NCBI GenBank assembly: GCA_023450615.1
Contig: JAEXGT010000072.1
Span: 1-32,245, forward strand
Length of the DNA: 32,245 nucleotides
From: Pseudomonadota bacterium
Lineage (GTDB): Bacteria; Pseudomonadota; Alphaproteobacteria; Rhizobiales; Beijerinckiaceae
Reading direction: 5' to 3'
Each line of letters begins with the position of its first letter. Within the stretch, counting starts at the first letter, position 1. The notes under the pieces were generated by a model, which saw nothing but the letters and a program-made list of their open reading frames with translations, was not told the origin of the DNA and did no database searches. The position numbers were made by a program, and so were the translations under genes. Below, one piece after another: positions 17,052 to 25,105 of this stretch.

Positions 17052-17702
17052 CTAGGGCTCGATCAGCTTGTTGCGGATCGCGTAACGGACCAGGTCGGCG
17101 GACGTATGCGCCTTGAGCTTGCGCATGGCCGCGGCGCGGTGGGTCTCGACGGTCTTGAGGTTGATGCCGAGGAGCTGTGCTGCTTCCTTGTTAGTGCGTC
17201 CTTCCGCGATGAGCTGCACCACGCCGCGCTCCCGATGAGTCAGGACGTCGCCGGGGGGATGTCCGTTGGCGAGATAGGCGCTCAGCAATGTCTCAGAGAC
17301 TCGCCCGGTGAAGAAGGGTTGGTGACGCGCCAGCGCGTCGACCGCCGCAATCAGGAAGCGCCGGGCGTCCGACTTGAGCAGGTACCCGCGCGCACCCGCC
17401 TCGAGGAGTTCGCGGATCAGCGGCTCACCCTCGTGCATCGTGAAGATGAGCACCTCGGTCTGCGGGTGGAGTACACGGATCTCGCGGGTTGCCTCGACGC
17501 CATTCATGAGCGGAAGCTGGTAGTCGAGGATGGCGATGTCCGGCCGAGTCTCGGCCGCCAGCTCGACAGCGCGCTTGCCGTCTTCGGCCTCGGCGACCAC
17601 TTCCCAGCCGGTCTGGCTGCTCAGGATGGCGTGAAGGCCGGAGCGAACGACGTCATGGTCATCGGCGATCAGGAGGCGGAGCATGGTCGAGAATCGTGCC
17701 AT
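17052..17702 (-). CDS. NarL/FixJ-family response regulator
   Basis: 216 residues. Receiver domain 7-125 with acidic pocket DDH (14-16), phospho-acceptor D60 (DIAILDYQLPLMNG) and K110 (GYLLKSD). LuxR-type helix-turn-helix 153-212 (LTHRERGVVQLIAEGRTNK, then LGINLKTVETHRAAAMRKL). It begins 16 bp after the sensor-kinase stop. Start 17702 has AAGGGAAA upstream; ATG 17684 is an alternative. Palindromic site C lies 45 bp upstream, inside the kinase's 3' end, suggesting that it also has its own autoregulated promoter. Likely the transcription factor for sites A-E. Confidence 0.92.
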   Translation of the reverse strand: MARFSTMLRLLIADDHDVVRSGLHAILSSQTGWEVVAEAEDGKRAVELAAETRPDIAILDYQLPLMNGVEATREIRVLHPQTEVLIFTMHEGEPLIRELLEAGARGYLLKSDARRFLIAAVDALARHQPFFTGRVSETLLSAYLANGHPPGDVLTHRERGVVQLIAEGRTNKEAAQLLGINLKTVETHRAAAMRKLKAHTSADLVRYAIRNKLIEP

Positions 17703-17718
17703 TCGCGGCGATTTCCCT

Positions 17719-20142
17719 TCATATCCCCGATAGCCTGCCGTGGCACTCGGGTGAAACCCCGAAATCCGAAGGGGTGAGGCCGGAGGCGGAGTTCTCCGGG
17801 TTGCGGGGAACGCGGGCGCGGATCACGGTCCCGGTGCGCCCCGTCCGGATCCGGAGGGTGCCGCCGAACTGGTGCAGGCGGATGCGCATGCCCGGGATGC
17901 CCACGCCCAGCGTCGGCCTGCCGCTCTTCGAGGCGGCCGGGTTTGCCTGCATCCCGTGGCCGTCGTCCGCAACGCACAGGATGACCTCGCCCGGCGTGTT
18001 GCGCAGGTCGACGGCCACGCGCGACGCTCCTGCATGGCGGTGGGCGTTCGACAAGGCCTCCTGGACGATCCGGAACAAGGCCCGGCGGACCTCGACCCGC
18101 AGGCCGTCCGCTCCCCCGTCGAACCGGCATGCGACCTCCAGGCCCGTGCGGTCCGAGAAGCCGTCGGCGAAGGCCCGGACCGCCTCGTGGAAGCCGTTCT
18201 CCTCGAGGCTGGCCGGATGCAGCAGGTAGGTGAACAGGCGCAGTTCCTTGAGAGCCTCCTCAAGCAGGTGATCGATCTCGGCGAGCAGCCGTTGCCCGTC
18301 CCTCTGCGGCAGAAGCCGCTCGATCTTCATGAGGTTGAGCCCGACGGCGACCAGATACTGCGTCGTGGAATCGTGGAGTTCCGATGCTATGCGCTGGCGT
18401 TCCTCGTCCTGGAGCGTCAGCAGACGCTCCGACAGCTCGCTGACCGAGGCCTGGGCGGTCATCAGCTCCGTGACGTCCTCGTGGGAAACGATGATGCGGG
18501 CCTTGCCCGCAATCCGGAAGCGTTGGGCCCGGATCATGAACCAGCGGTCGCCTTCGGGGGTGGCGGTCTGGTAGAGGGCCTGGAAGCTGGGGCGAATGTC
18601 CGCGATCACCTCCTCCATCGCGCTGAACCGGCGCTCGCCGGGTACGGCGATATCGAGGTACCTGGATCCGATGCCATGCGCAGGGACGGACGGTTCCGTA
18701 GCATCGATGAAACGGCACCAGGCCTGGTTCACAGCGATGATGCGACCGTGCCTGTCGAGAATGGCGATCTGCTTGGTGAGAGCGTCGAGCGAGGCTTGGA
18801 GCAGTTCCCTCTCCTCGACTGCGGCGCGGTGAGCGAGAACCCTATCGGTGACATCGCGGAAATAGACGCTGGCGCCCTCGGGTGAGGGGAATGCGCGCAG
18901 GTCGATGAAACGATCGGGGCGCAGGAAGGATGGAAGCTCGCCCCGATATTCCTTGCCGTGCTCGACCGCCTGCATCACCGCCTCCGCGCACGCAGAGTGG
19001 CGCTCGACCAGCTTGTGATAGGATAGCCCGATGAGTTCGTCGCGCGATCGGCCGCACCAATGCAAGGTCGCCGAATTGGTATTCGTGATCCGGCAGGAGC
19101 GGTCGAGCGTGAAATAGCAATCCGTGATGCTCTCGAGGATGCTGCCCATCCGCGCGTTGGCGGCCAGGAGTTCGCTTCTCGTGGCCAACGCGGTGAGCCT
19201 GAGGGAATCGATCGGACCCATGTTGCGCAGCAGTGCCCGGATGCCGACGCCACCGATGAGGAAGAGGGCGAGGCTGGCGAGCAGGGAATGGTAGAGCGCA
19301 CGGCGGATGGGGGCGTTGGAAAGGACCGTGGGGAGGATGGAAACGGCCGTATACCCGGTCTCGGATGAACGTTCGAAGGTGATGAGGTGGTCTTCGACGG
19401 TTTCGAATGCGCCATGGCGGTCGGAAAGCAGTGAGGTCAGTCCGGGTAATGGGGCTGCGCCCGATCCGATAGCACCCGTGGTGAGCCGCTGGAGCTTGCG
19501 GTCGAGGAGGACCGTTCCCCACTCGCTCGGGCGGACGGCGTTCCGGATGGCATGATTGAAGTGCTCCTCCGGTACGAGAAGCGACAATACCCGGTTCATG
19601 TCCCCGTTTGTGTCGTCCAGCCGAAGACTGACGGAGACGATCCACCGCCCGGTCAACGGGGAGTGCATGCGGTCCGACACGCTGAGGCCATTGGAGCGGA
19701 TCGCCTCGAGCCGCTCCCTGATGCCGGAAAGCTCATCAATGCGGGGGAGGGCGGCTCCAAAGGGGGCCCGGGTCCTGAGAAGCACCCTGTCGCGATCCCA
19801 AAGCGTGAACCATGCCCCATCTGGACGGGGTGTCGCCTGAAGCTGGCGATGGAACCCTTCGAGATCACCGGTTACGAGCAGCGGCGACTGCGACAGCCCC
19901 TTGAGGAGGTATCCCATGGCCTGCGTCTCGCGCTCGACCGCGTGGGTCGCCGAGATGGCTGTCGCCAAACCGTGATGGGCGATCTCGTGCCGGACCCCAT
20001 AGGCATGCCAGAATACGGCCGTCCACGTGGTCAGGAGGGAGAGGCCGACCGTGGAGGCAGCGATGAGAATGATCGATCTGCGGGTGCCGCCGCTGCCGGC
20101 GGCATCGAGCGTCGGCAGCCTGAGATCCATCGCGGAGTACAT
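17719..20142 (-). CDS. PAS-containing sensor histidine kinase (HisKA_3/NarL type)
   Basis: 807 residues; AGGAG precedes ATG 20142. Membrane helices about 24-46 and 283-303 enclose a roughly 235-residue periplasmic sensor region (residues 47-282) of Cache-like layout (WFTLWDRDRVLLRTRAPFG; VSVSLRLDD), consistent with a small-molecule ligand. Two PAS domains follow (about 330-435 and 445-560). The dimerisation domain has the phospho-acceptor H590 in IASELHDSTTQYL, and the ATPase domain has N699 (EALSNAHRHAG), DDGHGMQ and GVGIPGMRIRL. Its partner is the regulator encoded 16 bp downstream. Neither the periplasmic ligand nor a redox cofactor motif can be recognised. Confidence 0.92.
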   Translation of the reverse strand: MYSAMDLRLPTLDAAGSGGTRRSIILIAASTVGLSLLTTWTAVFWHAYGVRHEIAHHGLATAISATHAVERETQAMGYLLKGLSQSPLLVTGDLEGFHRQLQATPRPDGAWFTLWDRDRVLLRTRAPFGAALPRIDELSGIRERLEAIRSNGLSVSDRMHSPLTGRWIVSVSLRLDDTNGDMNRVLSLLVPEEHFNHAIRNAVRPSEWGTVLLDRKLQRLTTGAIGSGAAPLPGLTSLLSDRHGAFETVEDHLITFERSSETGYTAVSILPTVLSNAPIRRALYHSLLASLALFLIGGVGIRALLRNMGPIDSLRLTALATRSELLAANARMGSILESITDCYFTLDRSCRITNTNSATLHWCGRSRDELIGLSYHKLVERHSACAEAVMQAVEHGKEYRGELPSFLRPDRFIDLRAFPSPEGASVYFRDVTDRVLAHRAAVEERELLQASLDALTKQIAILDRHGRIIAVNQAWCRFIDATEPSVPAHGIGSRYLDIAVPGERRFSAMEEVIADIRPSFQALYQTATPEGDRWFMIRAQRFRIAGKARIIVSHEDVTELMTAQASVSELSERLLTLQDEERQRIASELHDSTTQYLVAVGLNLMKIERLLPQRDGQRLLAEIDHLLEEALKELRLFTYLLHPASLEENGFHEAVRAFADGFSDRTGLEVACRFDGGADGLRVEVRRALFRIVQEALSNAHRHAGASRVAVDLRNTPGEVILCVADDGHGMQANPAASKSGRPTLGVGIPGMRIRLHQFGGTLRIRTGRTGTVIRARVPRNPENSASGLTPSDFGVSPECHGRLSGI
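17747..17762 (-). promoter_or_regulatory. Conserved palindromic site C, before the response-regulator gene
   Basis: TCGGG-TGAAAC-CCCGA, a perfect 5-bp inverted repeat with 6-bp spacer. It lies 45 bp before the response-regulator ATG and within the last codons of the kinase gene. The match to site E, in a non-coding region, argues that it is more than codon use. Confidence 0.55.
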
Positions 20143-20517
20143 GGGGGCTCCTGCTCAGATCGTGTTTCAGGGGCACGCTACCGGACTTACCGAGACACGG
20201 GGCCGGAGAGCTCCACGGGAGCTGGCGGCGCTTCTGGCGGTAAGTCTTCCCTGATCGAAGGGAAAAGCTTTCAACTCCTGATGGCTTCAGGATCGCACAG
20301 GAAACCGGTCTATCCAGTCCGAAATGCGAGGCTGGCCAGCAATGTTGGAGAATAAACCCATGTTAATACGGGCACAAGCAAGAGCGCATGCATTCCCTGG
20401 CATCCTTTGATGACGTGCATCCCGCCCCGGGAACGATCAAGCCTGCGCGAACAGCACACCACCTCGATCTGGCTGGAACGGGTGGGTATCCTCCATCCGT
20501 TCCAGCCCATCCGGCAC
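20143..20517. other. Gene-free region upstream of the sensor kinase
   Basis: 375 bp between the glycine-zipper gene stop and the kinase start. No supported gene, no copy of the A-E palindrome and no obvious terminator. Presumably holds the kinase promoter. Confidence 0.5.
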
Positions 20518-20793
20518 TCAGCGGCAATAGATGTTGCCGAAGCGGTCACGATAGGTGCCGTAGGGACACCGATTCCTAGGCGCGGTCGCGCCGCCGACGA
20601 TCGCGCCGCCGGCCGCACCGATCGCCCCTCCGGCCAGGGCGCCGCCGGCCCGACCCGTGGCCGCTCCGCCGATCGCAGCTCCCGCGAGGCCGCCAATGGC
20701 GGCACCGCCCACAGCCCGCTCGCCCGGGGTTTCGCACGCCGCGACCGAGAGCGTGAGCGCAGCGGCGGCGATGATTGTCGTGATCTTCCTCAT
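20518..20793 (-). CDS. Small glycine-zipper lipoprotein
   Basis: 91 residues from ATG 20793 with GGGAAGG upstream; the longer open frame to 20940 would run across site D. A lipoprotein-type signal (ALTLSVAAC, Cys about residue 19) leads to a dense glycine-zipper from residue 28 (repeated GGAAIGG, GAAIGGAA, GGAIGAAGG), typical of YMGG/17-kDa-antigen-like outer-membrane proteins. A short conserved tail has two Cys (CPYGTYRDRFGNIYC). Glycine zippers pack membrane helices or form oligomers; the role here is unknown. Palindromic site D lies 87 bp upstream. Confidence 0.8.
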   Translation of the reverse strand: MRKITTIIAAAALTLSVAACETPGERAVGGAAIGGLAGAAIGGAATGRAGGALAGGAIGAAGGAIVGGATAPRNRCPYGTYRDRFGNIYCR

Positions 20794-20879
20794 CGGACCT
20801 TCCCTTCGAAGTTGCGGATCGCAGACCCGCGACGTGTCACGGGTAACGACAGGTTCCCCCCTTGCTGCGTATTCGGATA

Positions 20880-20895
20880 TTGGGGGAAACCCTGG
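20880..20895 (-). promoter_or_regulatory. Conserved palindromic site D, before the glycine-zipper gene
   Basis: TTGGG-GGAAAC-CCTGG on the + strand, preceded by ATA as in sites A and B (CTA). Its 12-base core TTGGGGGAAACCC is identical to site B. It lies 87 bp before ATG 20793. Confidence 0.6.
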
Positions 20896-21037
20896 GATTG
20901 CCGGGTGTGGAACCCCGGGAAGGCCGGTTTCAACCAGCACCGGGGATCAACGCGGAAGTAGGTGGGGCTGGAGACCGTATGACGGTTTGGCACGGACTGC
21001 CTTTCAACGCGTATCCAGGGCAATTCCTGCGGGGGCA

Positions 21038-21610
21038 TCACGTGCCTGGTTGTGCCGCCACCGCGCCTGCTGCTTCAATGCCATCGCCTGGGCTCGGCGG
21101 GTGCGCGCGCGAGAGAGCGGCCTCGAGCTTGGCTTCTTGCGCGGGCGACAACGAGGAGCGGATCACGTGCGCCTTGAACCCCGACAGCTCGGCCAGGACT
21201 TTCTCGGGCTGCGACTTACGGATCAGCAGGAACAGGGCCGATGTCTCGGGCTTGAGTGTGTCGCCGATCGACTTGATGAAGTCGTCATTGATGCCGTAAT
21301 CCATCATGTTTCCGGAGAGCGCGCCCGAGCCCACGCCGACGGCGCCGCCGATGGCGAACCCGGCGAGCGGGTTGAGAAACAGCAGGCCGATAAGGCTACC
21401 CCACAGGGCTCCGCGCAGGCCGCCTCCGGCAGCGCCGAGGCTCACGAGGTTGACGCTCTGCTTGATGCGCACGGACCCATCCTGACTGCGGATGGCGACG
21501 ACGGCATCCTCGAGATCGATGAGATATTCTTTTTGCAGCCGCGTCAGTTCGGTCAGAACGCGATCCGCATCGGTCGGGCTGTCGAACCCAACGACCACCA
21601 GTTCAGCCAT
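21038..21610 (-). CDS. DUF1269-family protein
   Basis: 190 residues from ATG 21610 with GAGGAGG upstream. N-terminal MAELVVVGFDSPTDADRVL and LQKEYLIDLEDAVVAIR, a central Gly/Ala-rich amphipathic hairpin (about residues 65-105; GGGLRGALWGSLIGLLFL, then AIGGAVGVGSGALSGN), then a cytoplasmic-looking tail with SALFLLIRKSQPEKVLAEL. This is the DUF1269 layout, a family of membrane-associated proteins of unknown function often seen in stress regulons. Site E lies 75 bp upstream, linking it with the two-component block. Confidence 0.88.
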   Translation of the reverse strand: MAELVVVGFDSPTDADRVLTELTRLQKEYLIDLEDAVVAIRSQDGSVRIKQSVNLVSLGAAGGGLRGALWGSLIGLLFLNPLAGFAIGGAVGVGSGALSGNMMDYGINDDFIKSIGDTLKPETSALFLLIRKSQPEKVLAELSGFKAHVIRSSLSPAQEAKLEAALSRAHPPSPGDGIEAAGAVAAQPGT

Positions 21611-21684
21611 GGCTGTCCTCCTCGCGCGGCGGCCCGGGCGGGCCGCGACAAGCCAAGAATACTGAATCCAGGTGGCAGGGGTTA

Positions 21685-21700
21685 TCGGGTCAAACCCCGA
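21685..21700 (-). promoter_or_regulatory. Conserved palindromic site E, before the DUF1269 gene
   Basis: TCGGG-TCAAAC-CCCGA, a perfect 5-bp inverted repeat with 6-bp spacer, 75 bp before ATG 21610, the same distance as site A from its gene. Downstream flank GAGCCG is shared with site A. Confidence 0.6.
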
Positions 21701-22084
21701 GCCGCGGCCTTGAATCGCCTGAGCTGGCGGGCAAAAATTATCATCGATCGCGCCCGACACGGCCTATGTGCACATTCCCACATAAACCCGTGAGGTACTT
21801 CGATAACAATCGACGAGATGTTCCTTGCTCGCGGCTCCTGTCTTTATGATCTTATCTGCGGCGCGACAGCTTCTGTCGAATTGCGAATAAGCTGCGAGTA
21901 ACGGCGCTGTAGTTGGTGCGTGGCCTTGCACTAAATGCTGAGTCTGAATGGAGCCAAAAACTAAGACCAGATTTGGGGCCGGCGTGGCTGAGGATATACG
22001 GTTTAGTCTAGTTGCCTCTTGAGGCAGCGCTTTTGGCGCCGTGGTGGGGCCTCAGCTGGGAGGCGACGGCTCGCTCCCTTGTAC
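21701..22084. other. Gene-free region
   Basis: About 380 bp with lower coding quality and no supported frame, RNA gene or repeat. It marks the boundary between the two-component block and the patchwork that begins with a phage-type gene remnant. Confidence 0.5.
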
Positions 22085-22345
22085 TCATGGCACTATCCCG
22101 GTGTGTGCACTTTGGATCTGAGGTGGTCCGGGATCAATGTTAGTGCATGATTGGTCTGAAGCAAAAGACCGGAAACCTGCAATCAACTCCCGAGCACGCT
22201 TCCGCTCTTTAACGGCCTCGCACGTGAACAGGCCAGGCTGATAGCTACCGTTCGCTTGCCCTTTTGGTGCACTACTCCCCTTGGCGCCTCCATGCATCCT
22301 GCATCGGCTCTTGCCGTTCACCGCTGGGGACTGACCAAGTTGCCG
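22085..22345 (-). pseudogene. Remnant of a small phage/mobile-element HGG protein
   Basis: The frame reads SPAVNGKSRCRMHGGAKGSS, then APKGQANGSYQPGLFTCEAV and KERKRARELI. This matches the small Cys/His proteins (CRMHGG, then G-APKG-N-N---G--T-EA) common in rhizobial prophages and mobile regions. The usual first part with the zinc-binding Cys residues is missing; the frame hits a stop 9 codons above the GTG at 22321 and the tail is unlike the family. Probably a decayed gene. Confidence 0.55.
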
Positions 22346-22439
22346 TCATAGCTGACTGTGAGCAGAGCGATCTGCCAGGCTCCAGCAGACGATAGCCTTG
22401 AGACGCCCAAACTCTTCATTGGATTCCTTTCGTGGAATA

Positions 22440-22461
22440 CCTCCCCGCTCGTGCGGGGAGG
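22440..22461 (-). terminator. Hairpin after the SDR gene
   Basis: CCTCCCCGC (22440-22448) and GCGGGGAGG (22453-22461) form a perfect 9-bp stem with loop TCGT, 21 bp past the SDR stop. No long T-run follows, so termination is probable but not certain. Confidence 0.55.
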
Positions 22462-22481
22462 CCAGATGTTGTTGGGTTTGA

Positions 22482-23231
22482 TTACCACCCCTGCTCAACA
22501 GGCAGAACGAAGAGCTCTGCCACATTGACGTGGGCAGGCGCCTGAGCCGCGAAGACGATGGTGTCGCCGATATCCTCGCCTTGTAGGAAGGTCATTTGCG
22601 TGGCGAGATCGTCCATCTGCTGGCGGTAACCGGGGTCTGTGATGTGATCGTACAGTTCCGTCGCGACGGCGCCCGGCTGAATGCAGGTGACGCGGATATT
22701 GTGCTTCTGGCCGACTTCCATGCGAAGGCCATCGGAGAAGGCAGCAACCGCGTGCTTCGTCGCGCAATACACCGACAAACCCTTAAAGACCTTGCGGCCA
22801 GCAATCGACGACATGTTGAAGATATGGCCGGAATGCTGCTTGATCATCTGTGGCAGGACAGCAGCAGTGGTGTTCAGCAGGCCGTTAATGTTGACGTCGA
22901 CCATCCGGTGCCATTCGGTGGTCTTGAGCTGATCTATGTCGGAGAGCGGCATAAGGCCAGCATTGTTGACAACGATGTCGATGGAGCCAAATGCGGCGAC
23001 AAGCTTCTCCACGCCAGCTTCGACTGATGCGGGATCGACCACGTCCATTGCGATCACGAGCGCTTCGCCACCTTTTGCGGTGATTTCACTCTTGATCCGT
23101 TCGAGCTTGTCGGCTCGCCGGGCAGCGATGCCGACCTTTGCACCCGCGGCCGCAAGCTTGAGGGCGGTCGCGGCACCGATGCCGCTTGAAGCTCCCGTAA
23201 CCAGCGCAACCTTGCCATTGATGGTCGTCAT
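22482..23231 (-). CDS. Short-chain dehydrogenase/reductase (SDR)
   Basis: 249 residues. TGASSGIG at 12-19, basic ARRADK at 37-42 (NADP-type), NNAG at 89-92, catalytic Ser in MSSIAG (about 141-142), Tyr/Lys in YCATK (Y155, K159), and C-terminal VNVAELFVLPVEQ. It is closely related to the SDR at 5848-6576. It lies downstream of an AraC-type gene on the same strand with a 163-bp gap containing nested inverted repeats, so regulation by that AraC protein is likely. Substrate unknown. Confidence 0.9.
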   Translation of the reverse strand: MTTINGKVALVTGASSGIGAATALKLAAAGAKVGIAARRADKLERIKSEITAKGGEALVIAMDVVDPASVEAGVEKLVAAFGSIDIVVNNAGLMPLSDIDQLKTTEWHRMVDVNINGLLNTTAAVLPQMIKQHSGHIFNMSSIAGRKVFKGLSVYCATKHAVAAFSDGLRMEVGQKHNIRVTCIQPGAVATELYDHITDPGYRQQMDDLATQMTFLQGEDIGDTIVFAAQAPAHVNVAELFVLPVEQGW

Positions 23232-23252
23232 GTATGAACTCCTTCATTGAGA

Positions 23253-23285
23253 GGAACACCGTCTTTGAAGACCGATCAGTGTTCC
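23253..23285. promoter_or_regulatory. Nested inverted repeats upstream of the SDR gene
   Basis: GGAACAC (23253-23259) and GTGTTCC (23279-23285) are perfect inverted repeats 19 bp apart. Between them GTCTT-TG-AAGAC (23261-23272) is a second perfect palindrome. About 20 bp upstream of the SDR ATG, this could be an operator or an RNA hairpin near the ribosome site. Confidence 0.45.
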
Positions 23286-23394
23286 CGCCTGACGAAGGGG
23301 AATTTAGCGAGTGGAGGCTGACGTCTCTCTCGGCAGAATGCTCAAACTGTCGGGATTTTGCGCGAAAGTTGGATCCGCTGCGGGCAACGATGGG

Positions 23395-24318
23395 TCAGGA
23401 GCGGCGGTAGTCGCTGGGAGTGACACCGGTCTGTCGCCGGAAAACCTGAGCAAAGTGGCTTGGACTCGAATAGCCGACTGACATTCCCACCTCGATGATG
23501 CTCATCTCCGTCTCAAGAAGGAGCTGTTGGGCTTTCTCGAGACGCCTCTTGATGAAGAACTGCGACGGAGAAAGCCCGGTCGCCTTCTTGAAAAGTCGGC
23601 TGAAGTGAAACTCGCTCATGCCCACCTCCTGCGCGAGGCGGCTCAGGCTAAACTCCTCGCGAAGACCAGACTCCATAGAGCGAATCGCCCGCCGTAGCTT
23701 GAACCCAGGAAGAGCATTGCTCACTGTGCGGTCCGGAGAGTCATCCGCATAGTTTCGTACGAGATGTACGGCAAGGATTTGGGCAAGGCCCTGGATAAAG
23801 AGGGGGCTTTGATCGCCGCCTCGCAACAATTCCAAGTGCGCGAGGGCCATGATCTGAGACAGCGTTTCGTCGCGGACGCCGGATACGTCCCGCAGCCTCG
23901 GAGCCGGACCGGTTCTGCCTAGCATCTCCGTCGCTACCCGTTCGAAAACTGGGAGAGCAAGGTAGAGGTGCATGACCTGGAACGGCCTGTCCCCGTATGC
24001 CTTCCACTGCATCTCATAGGGCCTGGGAGTGTGTGTGATGAAAAAGTCGCCGACACTGACATGGCTTGAAAGCCATTGGCCTCCCGCGTCCCGTTCGTCT
24101 ACCCTCGCTTCGCCAGAGATCACCCATACGATGAGAGGCTCGGCAACGGCGGGAACCAAGAACGGCTGCTCGACATGCTTGTGGGAGAACACTTCAACAA
24201 ACAGGTCGCGCCAAGCCGGGCCATCGCCACTCGCGATCACGCGCCCGTCAATGTACTGTCTGTGTGCGCTGGCCGAGGTGCGCTCTGGTGTGGCGCTATC
24301 GCGGTTCGAAGTCAGCAC
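23395..24318 (-). CDS. AraC-family transcriptional regulator
   Basis: 307 residues. N-terminal cupin-like effector domain (about 30-180; EPLIVWVISGEARVDERD, VGDFFITHTPRPYEMQW). C-terminal double helix-turn-helix (about 205-305; LSRLAQEVGMSEFHFSRLFK, then EVGMSVGYSSPSHFAQVFRR and TGVTPSDYRRS), the full AraC signature. Upstream of and co-oriented with the SDR gene, its likely target. Small organic effectors are usual for this class. Confidence 0.9.
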   Translation of the reverse strand: MLTSNRDSATPERTSASAHRQYIDGRVIASGDGPAWRDLFVEVFSHKHVEQPFLVPAVAEPLIVWVISGEARVDERDAGGQWLSSHVSVGDFFITHTPRPYEMQWKAYGDRPFQVMHLYLALPVFERVATEMLGRTGPAPRLRDVSGVRDETLSQIMALAHLELLRGGDQSPLFIQGLAQILAVHLVRNYADDSPDRTVSNALPGFKLRRAIRSMESGLREEFSLSRLAQEVGMSEFHFSRLFKKATGLSPSQFFIKRRLEKAQQLLLETEMSIIEVGMSVGYSSPSHFAQVFRRQTGVTPSDYRRS

Positions 24319-24439
24319 TGAACCATCCTTGATCCCTGCGGTTCGTCTACGTTCAACTGTTGAGTGTTCCCAAAGTGAAGCACCTGTCTAAGGGCGACCC
24401 TCGATCATCGGTGTAAGAGAACAGTGCCCCTTCGATCCC

Positions 24440-25030
24440 TCATGTGTCGAGAGCCTGTTTTAGAGCCGTCCCTGCGATCCGCGCGCTCGCCAGGAGTCGT
24501 TCGAGGCCATATCCGTGGCGCGCCTTCGCGGACAGGCCAGACATCGTCGTGCTGACGAAATCCGTCACACTCTCCGCCGCCTCCGGGTGGCGAGCCGAAA
24601 CGTAGGCGCGCACGACGTCCTCAGCTGCGATGTTGAAGGCCCGTGCCACCTCGCGTGCCTCCGGATCATTGCAGCGCGTGCCTTCTAAAGCCAAGCAACC
24701 GGTGGCGTCGTCGCTCCCCGCGTAACGACGGGCCGCCTCCTCCAGCACTTCCGCAAGAGCCTCGGCGACTGGCCGATCATCCCGCAGGATCGCCGATAGG
24801 GGGATCGCGCCATCACCGGCGTATCGGTCCAAGGCGCGGGAGTAGAGCCCGACCTTACTGCCGAACGCCGAATAGAAACTTGGCGTATTGATGCCAATCG
24901 CTTCGGTGACGTCGGAGACACTGACGGCGTCATATCCACGCGTGTGGAACAGCCGATGGGCCGAGGCGACTGCTTGTTCGGCGTCGAATCGGCGGGGCCG
25001 GCCACGGGGACGTGAATTATTTGTAGTCAT
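24440..25030 (-). CDS. TetR-family transcriptional regulator
   Basis: 196 residues from ATG 25030 (MTTNNSRPRGRPRRFD), the usual N-terminus of this TetR branch; an upstream ATG at 25051 adds seven unlikely residues. Helix-turn-helix in residues 15-60 (DVTEAIGINTPSFYSAFGSK), helical ligand domain after it, with C-GLEGTRCND-like CLALEGTRCND. Divergent from the SDR at 25106. An 8-bp-arm palindrome covers its own start codon, implying tight autorepression. Ligand probably an electrophile or quinone-like compound, but this is a guess. Confidence 0.9.
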   Translation of the reverse strand: MTTNNSRPRGRPRRFDAEQAVASAHRLFHTRGYDAVSVSDVTEAIGINTPSFYSAFGSKVGLYSRALDRYAGDGAIPLSAILRDDRPVAEALAEVLEEAARRYAGSDDATGCLALEGTRCNDPEAREVARAFNIAAEDVVRAYVSARHPEAAESVTDFVSTTMSGLSAKARHGYGLERLLASARIAGTALKQALDT

Positions 25031-25039
25031 CACTACAAA
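25020..25039. promoter_or_regulatory. TetR operator overlapping the tetR start codon
   Basis: TTTGTAGT (25020-25027), CATC, ACTACAAA (25032-25039): a perfect 8-bp inverted repeat with 4-bp centre. The TetR ATG (25028-25030 on the minus strand) lies in the centre. Confidence 0.65.
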
Positions 25040-25044
25040 ATACC

Positions 25045-25087
25045 TTGACATGACTGGATCATCTTTTATTTAGCATTTACTAAATAA
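25045..25087 (+). promoter_or_regulatory. SDR promoter with second TetR-like operator
   Basis: TTGACA (25045-25050) and TATTTA (25067-25072), 16 bp apart, form a plausible sigma-70 promoter towards the SDR. TTATTTAG (25066-25073) and CTAAATAA (25080-25087) are perfect inverted repeats over the -10 region. Read as TTTAGC-N4-ACTAAA the site has the same spacing and core as the TGTAGT-N4-ACTACA of the first operator. Confidence 0.55.
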
Positions 25088-25105
25088 TTCAGCAAGGAGC
25101 GTTCA

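Noticed and set aside
12058..21700. General stress sigma factor (EcfG) promoters at sites A-E
   Set aside because: GGAAAC occurs in some sites, but the required GGAAC-N16/17-CGTT spacing is absent and the dyad symmetry fits an operator better.
24076..24321. 81-codon + strand frame opposite the AraC gene
   Set aside because: Shadow of a gene with full AraC signatures.
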